A stretch of 9,485 nt of DNA from Thermoplasmata archaeon (GTDB lineage: Archaea; Thermoplasmatota; Thermoplasmata; SG8-5; JAGLSY01), in NCBI GenBank assembly GCA_023137005.1, contig JAGLQE010000082.1:1-9485 (forward strand), read 5' to 3'. The notes under the pieces were generated by a model. That model saw nothing but the letters and a program-made list of their open reading frames with translations, was not told the origin of the DNA and did no database searches. The translations under genes and the position numbers were made by a program. Position 1 is the stretch's first letter. Every line of letters starts with the position of its first letter. Shown piece after piece: positions 1 to 6,400 of this stretch.

Positions 1-189
1 ACGGCTCTGCTCCAGTGTGATGTACACGCTCTTCTTTCCCTCGACCAGTGCCTGGTTATAGAGAATATTGAAGGCGATGGAACTCTTGTACGCCCCCGGC
101 TCTCCAGCTATGAGAACACAATGTCCCTCTGGAATCCCATTGCTTATCCTGTCGTCAAAACCTTGTATGAATGTCTTTATACGATTCAT
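1..189 (-). CDS. KaiC/RadA-like ATPase, N-terminal part (runs off the window)
   Basis: The 63 visible codons start at the ATG on 189-187 and stay open to the window edge. The protein begins MNRIKTFIQGFDDRISNGIP, the usual opening of archaeal KaiC/RAD55-type RecA-fold ATPases, and continues with a P-loop (AGEPGAYKSS, residues 28-37) and a strand ending VYITLEQS. These proteins bind ATP and act in signalling, regulation or DNA transactions; the specific role cannot be told here. The P-loop has Tyr34 where the glycine before the catalytic lysine normally sits. ATG 189 is the only usable start: the frame upstream has no ATG, GTG or TTG before a TAG. There is no good SD, and a TATA-like box lies about 28 bases upstream, so a leaderless message is likely. 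The family call is firm; the function is open. Confidence 0.8.
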   Translation of the reverse strand, partial: MNRIKTFIQGFDDRISNGIPEGHCVLIAGEPGAYKSSIAFNILYNQALVEGKKSVYITLEQSR

Positions 190-213
190 GCTAACCCTGG
201 CATGGGAATGTCG

Positions 214-221
214 CTTATGTA
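214..221 (-). promoter_or_regulatory. Possible TATA box of the KaiC-like gene
   Basis: On the minus strand this reads TACATAAG, centred about 28 bases before the ATG at 189. The match to an archaeal TATA box is weak, but the spacing agrees with the other single genes in the window. Confidence 0.35.
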
Positions 222-326
222 CAAATAGTTTGGGAGTTAGGTGCTAGGTGTGAGGAGCTCGGGGGATATTGTGCCGGGTATTGGGATATAGTTCCTACCT
301 TAGAACCCGTTCCCTAGCCCCCCATT

Positions 327-1085
327 CTATATCTTTAGCTGTTCTTTTAGCAGGCCCAGCACCTGTTTTTCCCTGGCCGTGGGTGACTGGCCGATGACCT
401 CCTTGATCTCGGTGAAGAGCTCCATGAGTTCCATCCTGCCGTATTTCATATTATTGATGATCTCATTCTCCATGATGTCATGTTCCTCATCCGACACCTT
501 CAGGTGGTCCTTGAGCGCCCCGATCAGGTGCTTTTCCGAGGGTGTGAGAACTCCATTCCTCCAGGCGGTGTTCAGGGCCTGGCGATAAATATCTGTCTTT
601 TGGGTTCTGTCATCCAGTTCCTTCCTCTTCCGCTCCTCGATGGTCTCCAGCTCTTCCTTGACCAGATGACCATTGGCCTTCATGGCCTCGCTCACTATGT
701 CCGAAAGAGTGAGATGAACGGATGTGGCCCCGTCTATCTCGGATATCTTCATTTCCACGATCTCGCCAGCAATGGACAGATTCACCTTTTTGTCGCTCAC
801 TGTCTTGCGAATGTCCTTGGATTTCTTCCTCCCTTCCCATGAGAGATAATAGCACTTCATCCTCTGCTTGGCACCCACCACGTGGCACTGGTTCTCGCAG
901 ATCATGTCCGCCTCTAAAAGTTTCTTGAGATACCGGGACACATGCTTTCTCTGGACATCCACATTCTGGGATATGCCCTTCTGGGTGAGGTCCATAGTGG
1001 TCTCGTAAACATCCTCCAGGGATTCGAAGTCCGAGAGATAAAGAATAATTCTATCCTCGATGGGTAAAGAAATACGTTCAACCAT
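327..1085 (-). CDS. Winged-helix transcriptional regulator with C-terminal helical domain
   Basis: A 252-residue cytoplasmic protein. Residues about 1-95 form a winged helix: the region around residues 36-60 (QKGISQNVDVQRKHVSRYLK) looks like the helix-turn-helix, and CYYLSWEGRKKS follows as the wing and the next helix. This type is common in Thermoplasmatota-like archaea and probably binds DNA. A charged helical linker covers about 140-165. Residues 167-212 carry the pattern Y-x2-AL-x2-AW-x-NG-x-LTPSE ... EEHD, an acidic helix pair often found as a C-terminal module in archaeal regulators and TPR proteins. There are no membrane segments. Related archaeal proteins can carry an NTPase or TPR domain after the winged helix; here only the short acidic module is present. 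The start is supported by an excellent TATA box about 29 bases upstream. It is divergent from dph6, with 102 bases between the start codons. The target genes are unknown. Confidence 0.7.
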   Translation of the reverse strand: MVERISLPIEDRIILYLSDFESLEDVYETTMDLTQKGISQNVDVQRKHVSRYLKKLLEADMICENQCHVVGAKQRMKCYYLSWEGRKKSKDIRKTVSDKKVNLSIAGEIVEMKISEIDGATSVHLTLSDIVSEAMKANGHLVKEELETIEERKRKELDDRTQKTDIYRQALNTAWRNGVLTPSEKHLIGALKDHLKVSDEEHDIMENEIINNMKYGRMELMELFTEIKEVIGQSPTAREKQVLGLLKEQLKI

Positions 1086-1109
1086 TGAGTCTGGAAAAGG
1101 TATCTTTGA

Positions 1110-1118
1110 TATTTATAG
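1110..1118 (-). promoter_or_regulatory. TATA box of the winged-helix gene
   Basis: The minus strand reads CTATAAATA, close to the archaeal consensus, centred about 29 bases before the ATG at 1085. Transcription would start almost at the start codon, giving a leaderless message. This is inferred from spacing; no transcript data were available. Confidence 0.65.
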
Positions 1119-1158
1119 ATTGATATTGACCGGAACCAAGTGATGGAGGAGCCCAAAC

Positions 1159-1164
1159 TTTATC
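1159..1164 (+). promoter_or_regulatory. Possible TATA box of dph6
   Basis: The sequence TTTATC, preceded by CCCAAAC, is centred about 27 bases before the ATG at 1188. It is weaker than the divergent box at 1110-1118. If it is used, the GGAGGG at 1180-1185, only 2 bases before the ATG, would barely be transcribed and is too close to act as a normal SD. Confidence 0.4.
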
Positions 1165-1187
1165 ATCCAATTATGTGATGGAGGGTC

Positions 1188-1859
1188 ATGAAGGTCGCCG
1201 CACTCTTCTCCGGAGGCAAGGATTCTGCCTATGCCATTTACATTGCCCAGCAATGGGGCTGGGATGTCGAACACCTCATCACGATCATTCCCGAGAAAGG
1301 CGAATCTTACATGTTCCACGTGCCCAATATCTGTCTCACGGATCAACTCTCCGAGTGCCTGGGCATCCCACTTTCCAAGGCGATGACTGGTGGCGAGGAA
1401 GAGGTGGAATTGGATGATCTGAAGGAATTATTGGCATCCATGGAAATAACTGGCCTGATAACTGGAGCCATCGCATCGGATTACCAGACCACCAGGATAA
1501 ACCGGATATGCCATGACCTGGATATCAAGGTCTTCTCACCATTGTGGCGAAAGGATCAGCGCATGCTTCTCAAGGATATGATCGATTCTGGCTTCGAGAT
1601 GATGGTCGTGGGCGTGTATGCGGATGGCATGGGGGAGGATTGGCTCGGCAGGATGCTGGATGATGATGCACTGGCAGACCTTGATAAGCTGGCCCTCAAG
1701 AACCGGATGAACATCGCGGGAGAGGGCGGGGAGTTCGAGTCCCTCGTGCTGGATGGGCCCAATTTCTCAAAATATCTGAACATTCTGGAGGCCGAGAGAG
1801 TGTGGGAAGGCATGTCCGGTCATTATAGGATAGATAGGGCGGAAGTTGTGGATGAATAG
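1188..1859 (+). CDS. dph6: Diphthine--ammonia ligase (Dph6 / ATP_bind_4 family)
   Basis: A 223-residue cytoplasmic enzyme predicted to carry out the last step of diphthamide synthesis on elongation factor 2: ATP-dependent amidation of diphthine with ammonia. The N-terminus has the PP-loop ATP pyrophosphatase motif SGGKDS (residues 8-13). Next come the family-typical stretch ESYMFHVPN (39-47), GAIASDYQTTRI (93-104), SPLW (117-120) and the conserved GEGGEFES (178-185), which is diagnostic of this archaeal/eukaryal family. The length matches archaeal members (about 220-230 residues). The ATG at 1188 is supported because the protein then begins directly with the MKVAALFSGGKDS core; the in-frame ATG at 1173 is followed at once by a TGA. 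No other diphthamide gene is nearby, so it looks like a single-gene unit. Family assignment is confident; the reaction is taken from characterised relatives. Confidence 0.93.
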   Translation: MKVAALFSGGKDSAYAIYIAQQWGWDVEHLITIIPEKGESYMFHVPNICLTDQLSECLGIPLSKAMTGGEEEVELDDLKELLASMEITGLITGAIASDYQTTRINRICHDLDIKVFSPLWRKDQRMLLKDMIDSGFEMMVVGVYADGMGEDWLGRMLDDDALADLDKLALKNRMNIAGEGGEFESLVLDGPNFSKYLNILEAERVWEGMSGHYRIDRAEVVDE

Positions 1860-1902
1860 TAATTTGGATATCTGTTCAATATCTATATGGGATAATTGAT
1901 GG

Positions 1903-1924
1903 AATAATAGTGAAATAATAGTGA
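1903..1924 (+). repeat. 11-bp tandem direct repeat upstream of the permease
   Basis: AATAATAGTGA occurs twice back to back (1903-1913 and 1914-1924) and is followed by a T run (ATTTTT, 1925-1930). It sits about 37-60 bases before the TATA box of the lactate-permease gene and about 44 bases after dph6. It could be an operator for the permease, or AT-rich sequence helping dph6 transcription to end on the T run. The two possibilities cannot be separated from sequence. Confidence 0.5.
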
Positions 1925-1960
1925 ATTTTTCATCAGAAATTAGTGCACTAGACCGCAACT

Positions 1961-1966
1961 TATAAA
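1961..1966 (+). promoter_or_regulatory. TATA box of the lactate-permease gene
   Basis: TATAAA within CAACTTATAAACC, centred about 27 bases before the ATG at 1991. There is no SD before that ATG, so this is a convincing leaderless-type promoter. Confidence 0.65.
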
Positions 1967-1990
1967 CCAAAGGGTTCATTCCTCCGTCCC

Positions 1991-3535
1991 ATGTTGTGGT
2001 TACTCGCTATTTTGCCAATGATAGTGGTCCTGATAGGTATACTGTACTTCAAGCAATCCGGAGCAAGAATGGCTGTCGTTGGATGGTTAGTGACATTGGC
2101 TCTGGCATGCACGGTCTTCAAGACAGATCTTATTGTAGCTGGTGGAGCCACGATATACGGCCTTCTGAAGTCCTTTGGCATCACCATAGCCGTGGTCGCC
2201 ACAATGCTAATGATCTTCCTCATGAAGGAGATCGGTGCTCTGGATACCATATCCGAGGCCATCAAGCGTGTTGCGGCAACACCCGAGCAGCAGGCCATCT
2301 TCATCGGTATCGGCTTCGGGAGCTTTGTGACCTCATTAGGTGTTGTAACGCCTTCACTTTTCCCACCACTTCTTGTGGCACTGGGCTTCTCGCCTTTCGC
2401 CGCGGTCAGTGTTTCTGTTCTAGGGTACAATGCGACGACAAGCTTCGCATTATTGGCCATTCCCCTCACTCTTCCGGCAGACATCTTCGGCCTTGATCTG
2501 GAGATGTTCACCTACAAGGTCTGCATCTACCTGCCAGTTATCGCGGTTCTCATATCATTCGCAATGCTGTGGGTGATCGGAGGAAAGGAATCCGTCAAGA
2601 AGGGCTGGATAGATGCCCTCGTGGCTGGTTTGACCATTGGAATAAGTTGTCTTGTTTTCATAATCATCGGTGTGCCTGTAATGATCATCGGTGTCCTGGC
2701 AGGTATGCTTACCATGGGTATTCTTTACTTTTACTCGAAATACACCGGCAAGCTCCCCAAGTTCGATGAACCTCTGGACCGCAAGAAGATCATGAAGGCA
2801 ATGTCACCATGGCTCATCCTCATAACACTGGCTCTCTTGATCAGTGTACCCGCCATAACCACAGAGCTCAAAGCCGTTGATGGTGTTGCGATCACTATTC
2901 TCGGTGAAGGGGTGGACTTCGACGTGCTGGCCCAGACCTACACGTGGATATTCATATCACTCCTGGTATCTCTCTTCATTCTCAAGCCGACCAAGGAGCA
3001 GCTGACCAATGTCTTCAATGTCTGGAAAGTTCGAATATGGGGTCCGGCAATTGCCTATTCTTTGTTCTTCTCCATCGCCTATATCATGGCCTGGAGCGCG
3101 ATGCACACCATAAACAGCACCATGGTGCCGGTGCCTGATTTTGCAAATCTCAATATGAATATGGTCATCGGGAACGCACTGTCCAATACACTGGGTGCGA
3201 AATTCGCATTCTTCGCGGCCTGGCTTGGTCTCTTCGGGGCCATGGTAGGTGGCTCGGAGACTGGTTCCAATGTCCTGTTCTACCCAATTCAGAAGCAGGC
3301 GGCTACCAACCTCAATTACAGTGATGCCGAGTTCATGACCATCTACGGAGCTCATGCCAATTCCGGTGGAGTGGCCAGTGCCATAACACCATCCAAGATC
3401 AATAATGCGGTTGCGACCATTGATGGAGGAGCAGAACTGGAAAGTCAGGTCATGCAGAAGCATCTGGGTATCGTGATCCTGATAACTATTGTAATTGGAA
3501 TCATGACCGTTGCATTCCTTGCTTGGGGAGTTTGA
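1991..3535 (+). CDS. L-lactate permease (LctP/LldP) family transporter
   Basis: A 514-residue integral membrane protein, slightly shorter than E. coli LldP (551). Strongly hydrophobic segments run the whole length from residue 1 (about 12 or more helices). Family features include PSLFPPLLVALGFSPFAAVS (121-140), YNATTSFALLAIPLTLPAD (146-164), GSETGSNVLF (421-430), which matches the GSDTSSNALF-type motif of lactate permeases, and a following N-x-GGV ... ITPSKI block (457-470). Known members import lactate or glycolate by proton symport, so uptake or export of a small hydroxy acid is the likely role. No lactate dehydrogenase or oxidase gene is adjacent, so the exact substrate is inferred. The ATG at 1991 fits a TATA box 27 bases upstream and a lack of SD. 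The stop codon lies in the loop of a strong hairpin. Confidence 0.88.
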   Translation: MLWLLAILPMIVVLIGILYFKQSGARMAVVGWLVTLALACTVFKTDLIVAGGATIYGLLKSFGITIAVVATMLMIFLMKEIGALDTISEAIKRVAATPEQQAIFIGIGFGSFVTSLGVVTPSLFPPLLVALGFSPFAAVSVSVLGYNATTSFALLAIPLTLPADIFGLDLEMFTYKVCIYLPVIAVLISFAMLWVIGGKESVKKGWIDALVAGLTIGISCLVFIIIGVPVMIIGVLAGMLTMGILYFYSKYTGKLPKFDEPLDRKKIMKAMSPWLILITLALLISVPAITTELKAVDGVAITILGEGVDFDVLAQTYTWIFISLLVSLFILKPTKEQLTNVFNVWKVRIWGPAIAYSLFFSIAYIMAWSAMHTINSTMVPVPDFANLNMNMVIGNALSNTLGAKFAFFAAWLGLFGAMVGGSETGSNVLFYPIQKQAATNLNYSDAEFMTIYGAHANSGGVASAITPSKINNAVATIDGGAELESQVMQKHLGIVILITIVIGIMTVAFLAWGV

Positions 3536-3545
3536 TCTCCCCAGG
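3522..3545. terminator. Hairpin across the permease stop codon, possible bidirectional terminator
   Basis: CTTGGGGAG - TTTGAT - CTCCCCAGG folds into a 9-pair stem (one T-G wobble on the plus strand) with a six-base loop that contains the TGA stop (3533-3535). It lies between convergent genes whose stops are only 23 bases apart. No U-tract follows on either strand, so it may act on RNA stability or ribosome release rather than as a classical terminator. Confidence 0.5.
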
Positions 3546-3558
3546 TTAGAGCAATGAT

Positions 3559-4122
3559 CTATGCTTTGTCAGGCCCAGGCTTCGTCCAATACTTCAGCAG
3601 GTAATAGAATAGTATTATCCCCAGTGGAATGTAGAACACTATGAGGGATAGGGACAGATCATCAGGGAATAGAAGCCAGTTGATGTCCTTGTCCAGATGA
3701 TAGGGATAGAATATCGGATTGAACTCGTGGGTGAACAGGTCGAGTGTCACATGGCTCACTGTGCCGATGAGGGCGGATAGGACCGCCCAGGCAGGGTCTC
3801 GGGGAGCCCTTGTGATGTCCACGCCTGCGAATATGTGCCATTTCTCGCCTCCGTTCCTCGCACGCTTCCTTAGCCACCGGCCTATTGGTGGCACGAGAAG
3901 GTAGGCGACCATGAGGGTGATGACCACATCCACTGTCAATGCACCGTAAAAGGAATGAAGAAGCCCTCGTGCATGGCCTGGCTCGGATACGAATGGGGCC
4001 AACCACAATATTTCTAGGTCTGGAACCGCGGCTCCAAAGCTGAGACAAACAAAATGGAACTTATCTCTGGCTCTTATCCAGATGGGCCAGGCGATACCTA
4101 AATGAAATGGAGTTAGAGGCAT
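3559..4122 (-). CDS. Small multi-helix membrane protein, YdjM/DUF4184-like
   Basis: A 187-residue membrane protein with the N-terminus MPLTPFHLGIAWP. Similar openings are found in membrane proteins annotated as DUF4184 or YdjM-like 'metal-dependent hydrolases'. Conserved polar residues typical of that group are visible: His7, PDLE (34-37), RGLLHS (52-57), and SHVTLDLFTH (123-132), the last with two histidines and an aspartate that could bind a metal. Hydrophobic segments lie around 22-45, 57-80, 110-128 and 156-177. The function of the group is not established. It is monocistronic, convergent with the lactate permease and divergent from the ABC operon. The start at 4122 is supported by a TATA-like box about 30 bases upstream. 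The choice between the two named families is uncertain. Confidence 0.65.
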   Translation of the reverse strand: MPLTPFHLGIAWPIWIRARDKFHFVCLSFGAAVPDLEILWLAPFVSEPGHARGLLHSFYGALTVDVVITLMVAYLLVPPIGRWLRKRARNGGEKWHIFAGVDITRAPRDPAWAVLSALIGTVSHVTLDLFTHEFNPIFYPYHLDKDINWLLFPDDLSLSLIVFYIPLGIILFYYLLKYWTKPGPDKA

Positions 4123-4147
4123 TGATACTGTATATTGTAATACATCA

Positions 4148-4157
4148 TATATTTAAA
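4148..4157 (-). promoter_or_regulatory. TATA box of the YdjM/DUF4184-like gene
   Basis: The minus strand reads TTTAAATATA, centred about 30 bases before the ATG at 4122. It predicts a near-leaderless message. Confidence 0.55.
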
Positions 4158-4210
4158 TTCCCGAGTTTTTTAAAGATGGACAATACCATAATAAACTGTT
4201 CTCTATAGGC

Positions 4211-4220
4211 TATATATATT
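4211..4220 (+). promoter_or_regulatory. TATA box of the ABC transporter operon
   Basis: TATATATATT, centred near 4215, predicts transcription starting at about 4241-4244. That gives a leader of roughly 50 bases to the preferred ATG at 4292, or almost no leader if the in-frame TTG at 4244 is used. Another AT-rich stretch (TTTTTTAAA, about 4165-4173) lies further upstream. Confidence 0.5.
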
Positions 4221-4291
4221 ATTGAGAGTAAGTATAGATACGATTGTTTTCTATAAGGGGATGTGATAAGAAAAGCACAGAGGAAAAACCA

Positions 4292-6283
4292 ATGAACCTT
4301 CGAGAGAAGATATCGAATTTCATTGCCGGAAAAAAGGTCATCAAGGGCTGGTACGCCCTGGTGATAATTTTCTTCATAATGCTAGTAATAGTTCCCACTC
4401 TTTTCGTGCTCACCTATGCCTTCACTGGCTGGGATGAGATACAAGATTCGGTCATGACCGATCCTCCTGAGATACAATTTACCAGAGTCCAGCTTCCTGC
4501 CAATAATATAACTTTCATTTCACAGGATATTATCGATGTTACCCAGACCTATTCTATTCAAGTGGCCTATGAGACCGAAGTGGAAATGCATCTTAATTAC
4601 ACCATCACCCTTTTGAATGACGGAGAAAGGGAGATAGAGTTCCAAGAAGAGGTCATGGTAAATGGAACTGGCTCATACACATTCATAGCCCGTGCCAATG
4701 ACACTTACAATTATTTCCACCATGTGGGAGATGGCTTTCACACATTGACCGTGTCCAATGGTAGCGGCTTGATCGAAACATGGGAGGAACCCGTAACTCT
4801 CAGGTCGGGAAGTGACCGCCCCTGGGATCTGGTCAAGAATGCATTGAAAGTTTCTTTCATCATTGCCACAATTGTCACGATAATTGATTTCACGGCAGGA
4901 TTGCCAATGGCTTGGCTCATGGTGAGGAAGGATTTCCGAGGGAAAAAATACATCGACACCCTGATTGATATGCCGCTGGCCATTCCGACCGCGGCCCTGG
5001 GATTCTCAACAGCCATGTTCTGGGCCGTGACCCCTGGCCTTGATCCATATGGCTCGCTCAGCCTGACATCATCGCCATTTGTTCTTATCATATTGCTTCA
5101 CATTGTATTTTCATATCCATACATGGTGCGTTCATTATCGGCCATACTTCAGGAGATCGACATCAACTATGAGATCGCGGCATCCACTTTGGGAGCACCA
5201 CCACTCACGGTTGCCAGGACCATCACTCTGCCATTGTTCAGGGCCGGGCTGGTGACAGGGATCATTCTGTGCTTCGCCAGGAGTCTGAGTGAGACCGGTG
5301 GGACCATGGCCGCCCTGGCGATGATGTCTCCCTCCATGGGAGAACTGGCCTACCCGATGAAGACCGGGCCAACTCTCATAGGCGCGTGGAAGCATGCCGG
5401 AGGCTTTGAGCCCCAGCTGGCCTTCACTGCTATGATACTGGTTATCATCACTCTCATACTTCTGGTCATCATCAAGATCGTGATAATGAAGTTCAAACTC
5501 CCACTCAGAAAGGTCATGCCAGGCCCAGAGAGATTGCTCAGCAAGGGCGTGTTCCCGAAGATGAAAGATGCTCTATCCTTCCTGTTCATGTTCGTGATAC
5601 TCATCATCCCATCATTCTTCATATTTAGTTTCGTGTTCACGGGAGAGCCCTCTCCAGTGGACTGGGACGGCTTCTGGAGTGCCATGAGCTTTTCCTTCTT
5701 CGTGGCGGCCGTGATAACCATAATAAATCTCATATTCGGGGTGCCGCTGGCCATTTACATAGTAAGAGGGACCAATAAAATGATCTCCAATATACTGGAT
5801 GTCCTGGTGAATGTCCCGCTTATCGTTCCGACCTCGGCCCTTGGAATCTCTCTGGGAATGTTCTGGGGCTCCATGGACCTGGGAATGACCACGCTTCTTG
5901 TTATCTCCGCTCACCTGGCATTCACTTTTCCACTTGTGGTGAGGAATGTCGCGGGGGCGATGGAGGAGTTGGATCCCACCTACGAAGAAACAGCCCGAAC
6001 ACTGGGAGCTAAACCAATGTTCGTGTTCAGGAAGATAGTCTTCCCATCCATCAAGTTCTCGGTACTGGCAGGGGCGATCATGGCCTTCACGAGGAGCTTG
6101 GGAGAGACCGGCGCAACCCTGGCTGTCGTCAAGGATGCGAACACGGTTCCGGTCTACATTGTCGGACTGGTCAAGGCCGGGGACTACTACCCCGCGGCAC
6201 TGGCCTGCATCGCTCTTATATTCATCTCATTCATCACCATGATGTTAATGCGTTATATGACCAGAAAGGCTGGTGATGGCTAA
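4292..6283 (+). CDS. Fused two-domain ABC transporter permease with extracytoplasmic insert
   Basis: A 663-residue membrane protein in which two binding-protein-dependent permease domains are joined in one chain. The first half has TM1 at about 20-45, then a soluble stretch 46-178, then the remaining helices (about 183-400). Its coupling (EAA-type) loop is YEIAASTLGAPPLTVARTI (293-311), followed by SLSETGGT. The second half (about 425-655) has the coupling loop YEETARTLGAKPMFVFRKI (564-582), followed by SLGETGAT. The loops contact the ATPases; two per chain means one polypeptide supplies the whole pore. The SxGETGAT-like segments resemble CysT/CysW/ModB-type oxyanion permeases, and fused architecture also occurs in FbpB and ThiP, so the substrate is unassigned. 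The insert (46-178) looks beta-rich and carries all five N-x-S/T sequons of the protein (N72, N102, N124, N136, N156). The ATG at 4292 is preferred because GAGG lies 8 bases upstream; an in-frame TTG at 4244 would add 16 residues. The TAA stop overlaps the next ATG. Confidence 0.85.
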   Translation: MNLREKISNFIAGKKVIKGWYALVIIFFIMLVIVPTLFVLTYAFTGWDEIQDSVMTDPPEIQFTRVQLPANNITFISQDIIDVTQTYSIQVAYETEVEMHLNYTITLLNDGEREIEFQEEVMVNGTGSYTFIARANDTYNYFHHVGDGFHTLTVSNGSGLIETWEEPVTLRSGSDRPWDLVKNALKVSFIIATIVTIIDFTAGLPMAWLMVRKDFRGKKYIDTLIDMPLAIPTAALGFSTAMFWAVTPGLDPYGSLSLTSSPFVLIILLHIVFSYPYMVRSLSAILQEIDINYEIAASTLGAPPLTVARTITLPLFRAGLVTGIILCFARSLSETGGTMAALAMMSPSMGELAYPMKTGPTLIGAWKHAGGFEPQLAFTAMILVIITLILLVIIKIVIMKFKLPLRKVMPGPERLLSKGVFPKMKDALSFLFMFVILIIPSFFIFSFVFTGEPSPVDWDGFWSAMSFSFFVAAVITIINLIFGVPLAIYIVRGTNKMISNILDVLVNVPLIVPTSALGISLGMFWGSMDLGMTTLLVISAHLAFTFPLVVRNVAGAMEELDPTYEETARTLGAKPMFVFRKIVFPSIKFSVLAGAIMAFTRSLGETGATLAVVKDANTVPVYIVGLVKAGDYYPAALACIALIFISFITMMLMRYMTRKAGDG

Positions 6284-6324
6284 TGATCCGGACTCGCATT
6301 TCCCGAAAGGCTGGTGATAGCTAA
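6283..6324 (+). CDS. Mini-ORF 1 (13 codons) in the stop/start chain
   Basis: The peptide is MIRTRISRKAGDS. Its ATG shares one base with the permease stop (TAATG) and is preceded by GGTGAT with 5 bases between, inside the permease coding end. Its TAA overlaps the ATG of the next mini-ORF. The N-terminus resembles the ATPase start (MPEIRIT) and the C-terminus resembles the permease end (TRKAGDG). It may be translated as a coupling relay; no independent peptide function is claimed. Confidence 0.5.
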   Translation: MIRTRISRKAGDS

Positions 6325-6365
6325 TGATTCGAATTCGCATTTCCCGAAAGGCAGGTGATAGCTAA
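6324..6365 (+). CDS. Mini-ORF 2 (13 codons) in the stop/start chain
   Basis: The peptide is MIRIRISRKAGDS, differing from mini-ORF 1 by one residue (T to I). It has the same TAATG overlap at both ends and GGTGAT 5 bases before the ATG. Two of the three base differences from mini-ORF 1 within unit positions 25-30 are silent, so the reading frame is intact after divergence. Confidence 0.5.
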   Translation: MIRIRISRKAGDS

Positions 6366-6400
6366 TGTTCATCAGCTCATTAATAGGAGGTGATCTCTGA
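6365..6400 (+). CDS. Mini-ORF 3 (11 codons) in the stop/start chain
   Basis: The peptide is MFISSLIGGDL. It starts in a TAATG overlap with AGGTGAT 5 bases upstream and ends in TGATG, where the ATG is the ATPase start. After the first codon it no longer matches the repeat until the SD: the codons GGA GGT GAT of this ORF are themselves the SD of the ATPase gene. Confidence 0.45.
   Translation: MFISSLIGGDL
6386..6394 (+). promoter_or_regulatory. Full-strength SD of the first ATPase gene
   Basis: GGAGGTGAT, a full match to the expected anti-SD of 16S rRNA, 5 bases before the ATG at 6400. It is the strongest of four SD-ATG modules in the chain; the upstream ones read CTGGTGAT, CTGGTGAT and CAGGTGAT. 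Confidence 0.8.

Larger units (their letters stand above)
6264..6366 (+). repeat. 41-bp tandem repeat, two full units and a half unit
   Basis: Units are at 6264-6304, 6305-6345 and a partial copy at 6346-6366. Units 1 and 2 differ at 4 of 41 positions, all transitions; the partial third copy differs from unit 2 at one of 21 positions. Each unit carries the end of an ORF (RKAGD-stop), GGTGAT, and a new ATG. Part of the unit (GGTGAT, 5 bases, ATG, then AATTCGCATT) is matched at the same spacing by the real start of the downstream ATPase gene (6389-6417). The array therefore looks like a duplicated permease/ATPase junction. Confidence 0.9.

Noticed and set aside
291..306. GTTC...GAAC inverted repeat as terminator of the winged-helix gene
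   Set aside because: Only four pairs can form before mismatches, and there is no T run after it on the minus strand.
480..928. Plus-strand open frames opposite the winged-helix gene
   Set aside because: They lack recognisable domains and SD sites and lie entirely antisense to a gene with clear domains and promoter.
4261..4266. ATGTGA start-stop element in the operon leader, preceded by AAGGGG
   Set aside because: The SD-like bases directly abut the ATG with no spacer, and the same ATGTGA occurs by chance before dph6 (1173-1178).
6264..6366. CRISPR-like array
   Set aside because: The units are directly contiguous with no unique spacers, and they carry coding and SD signals.
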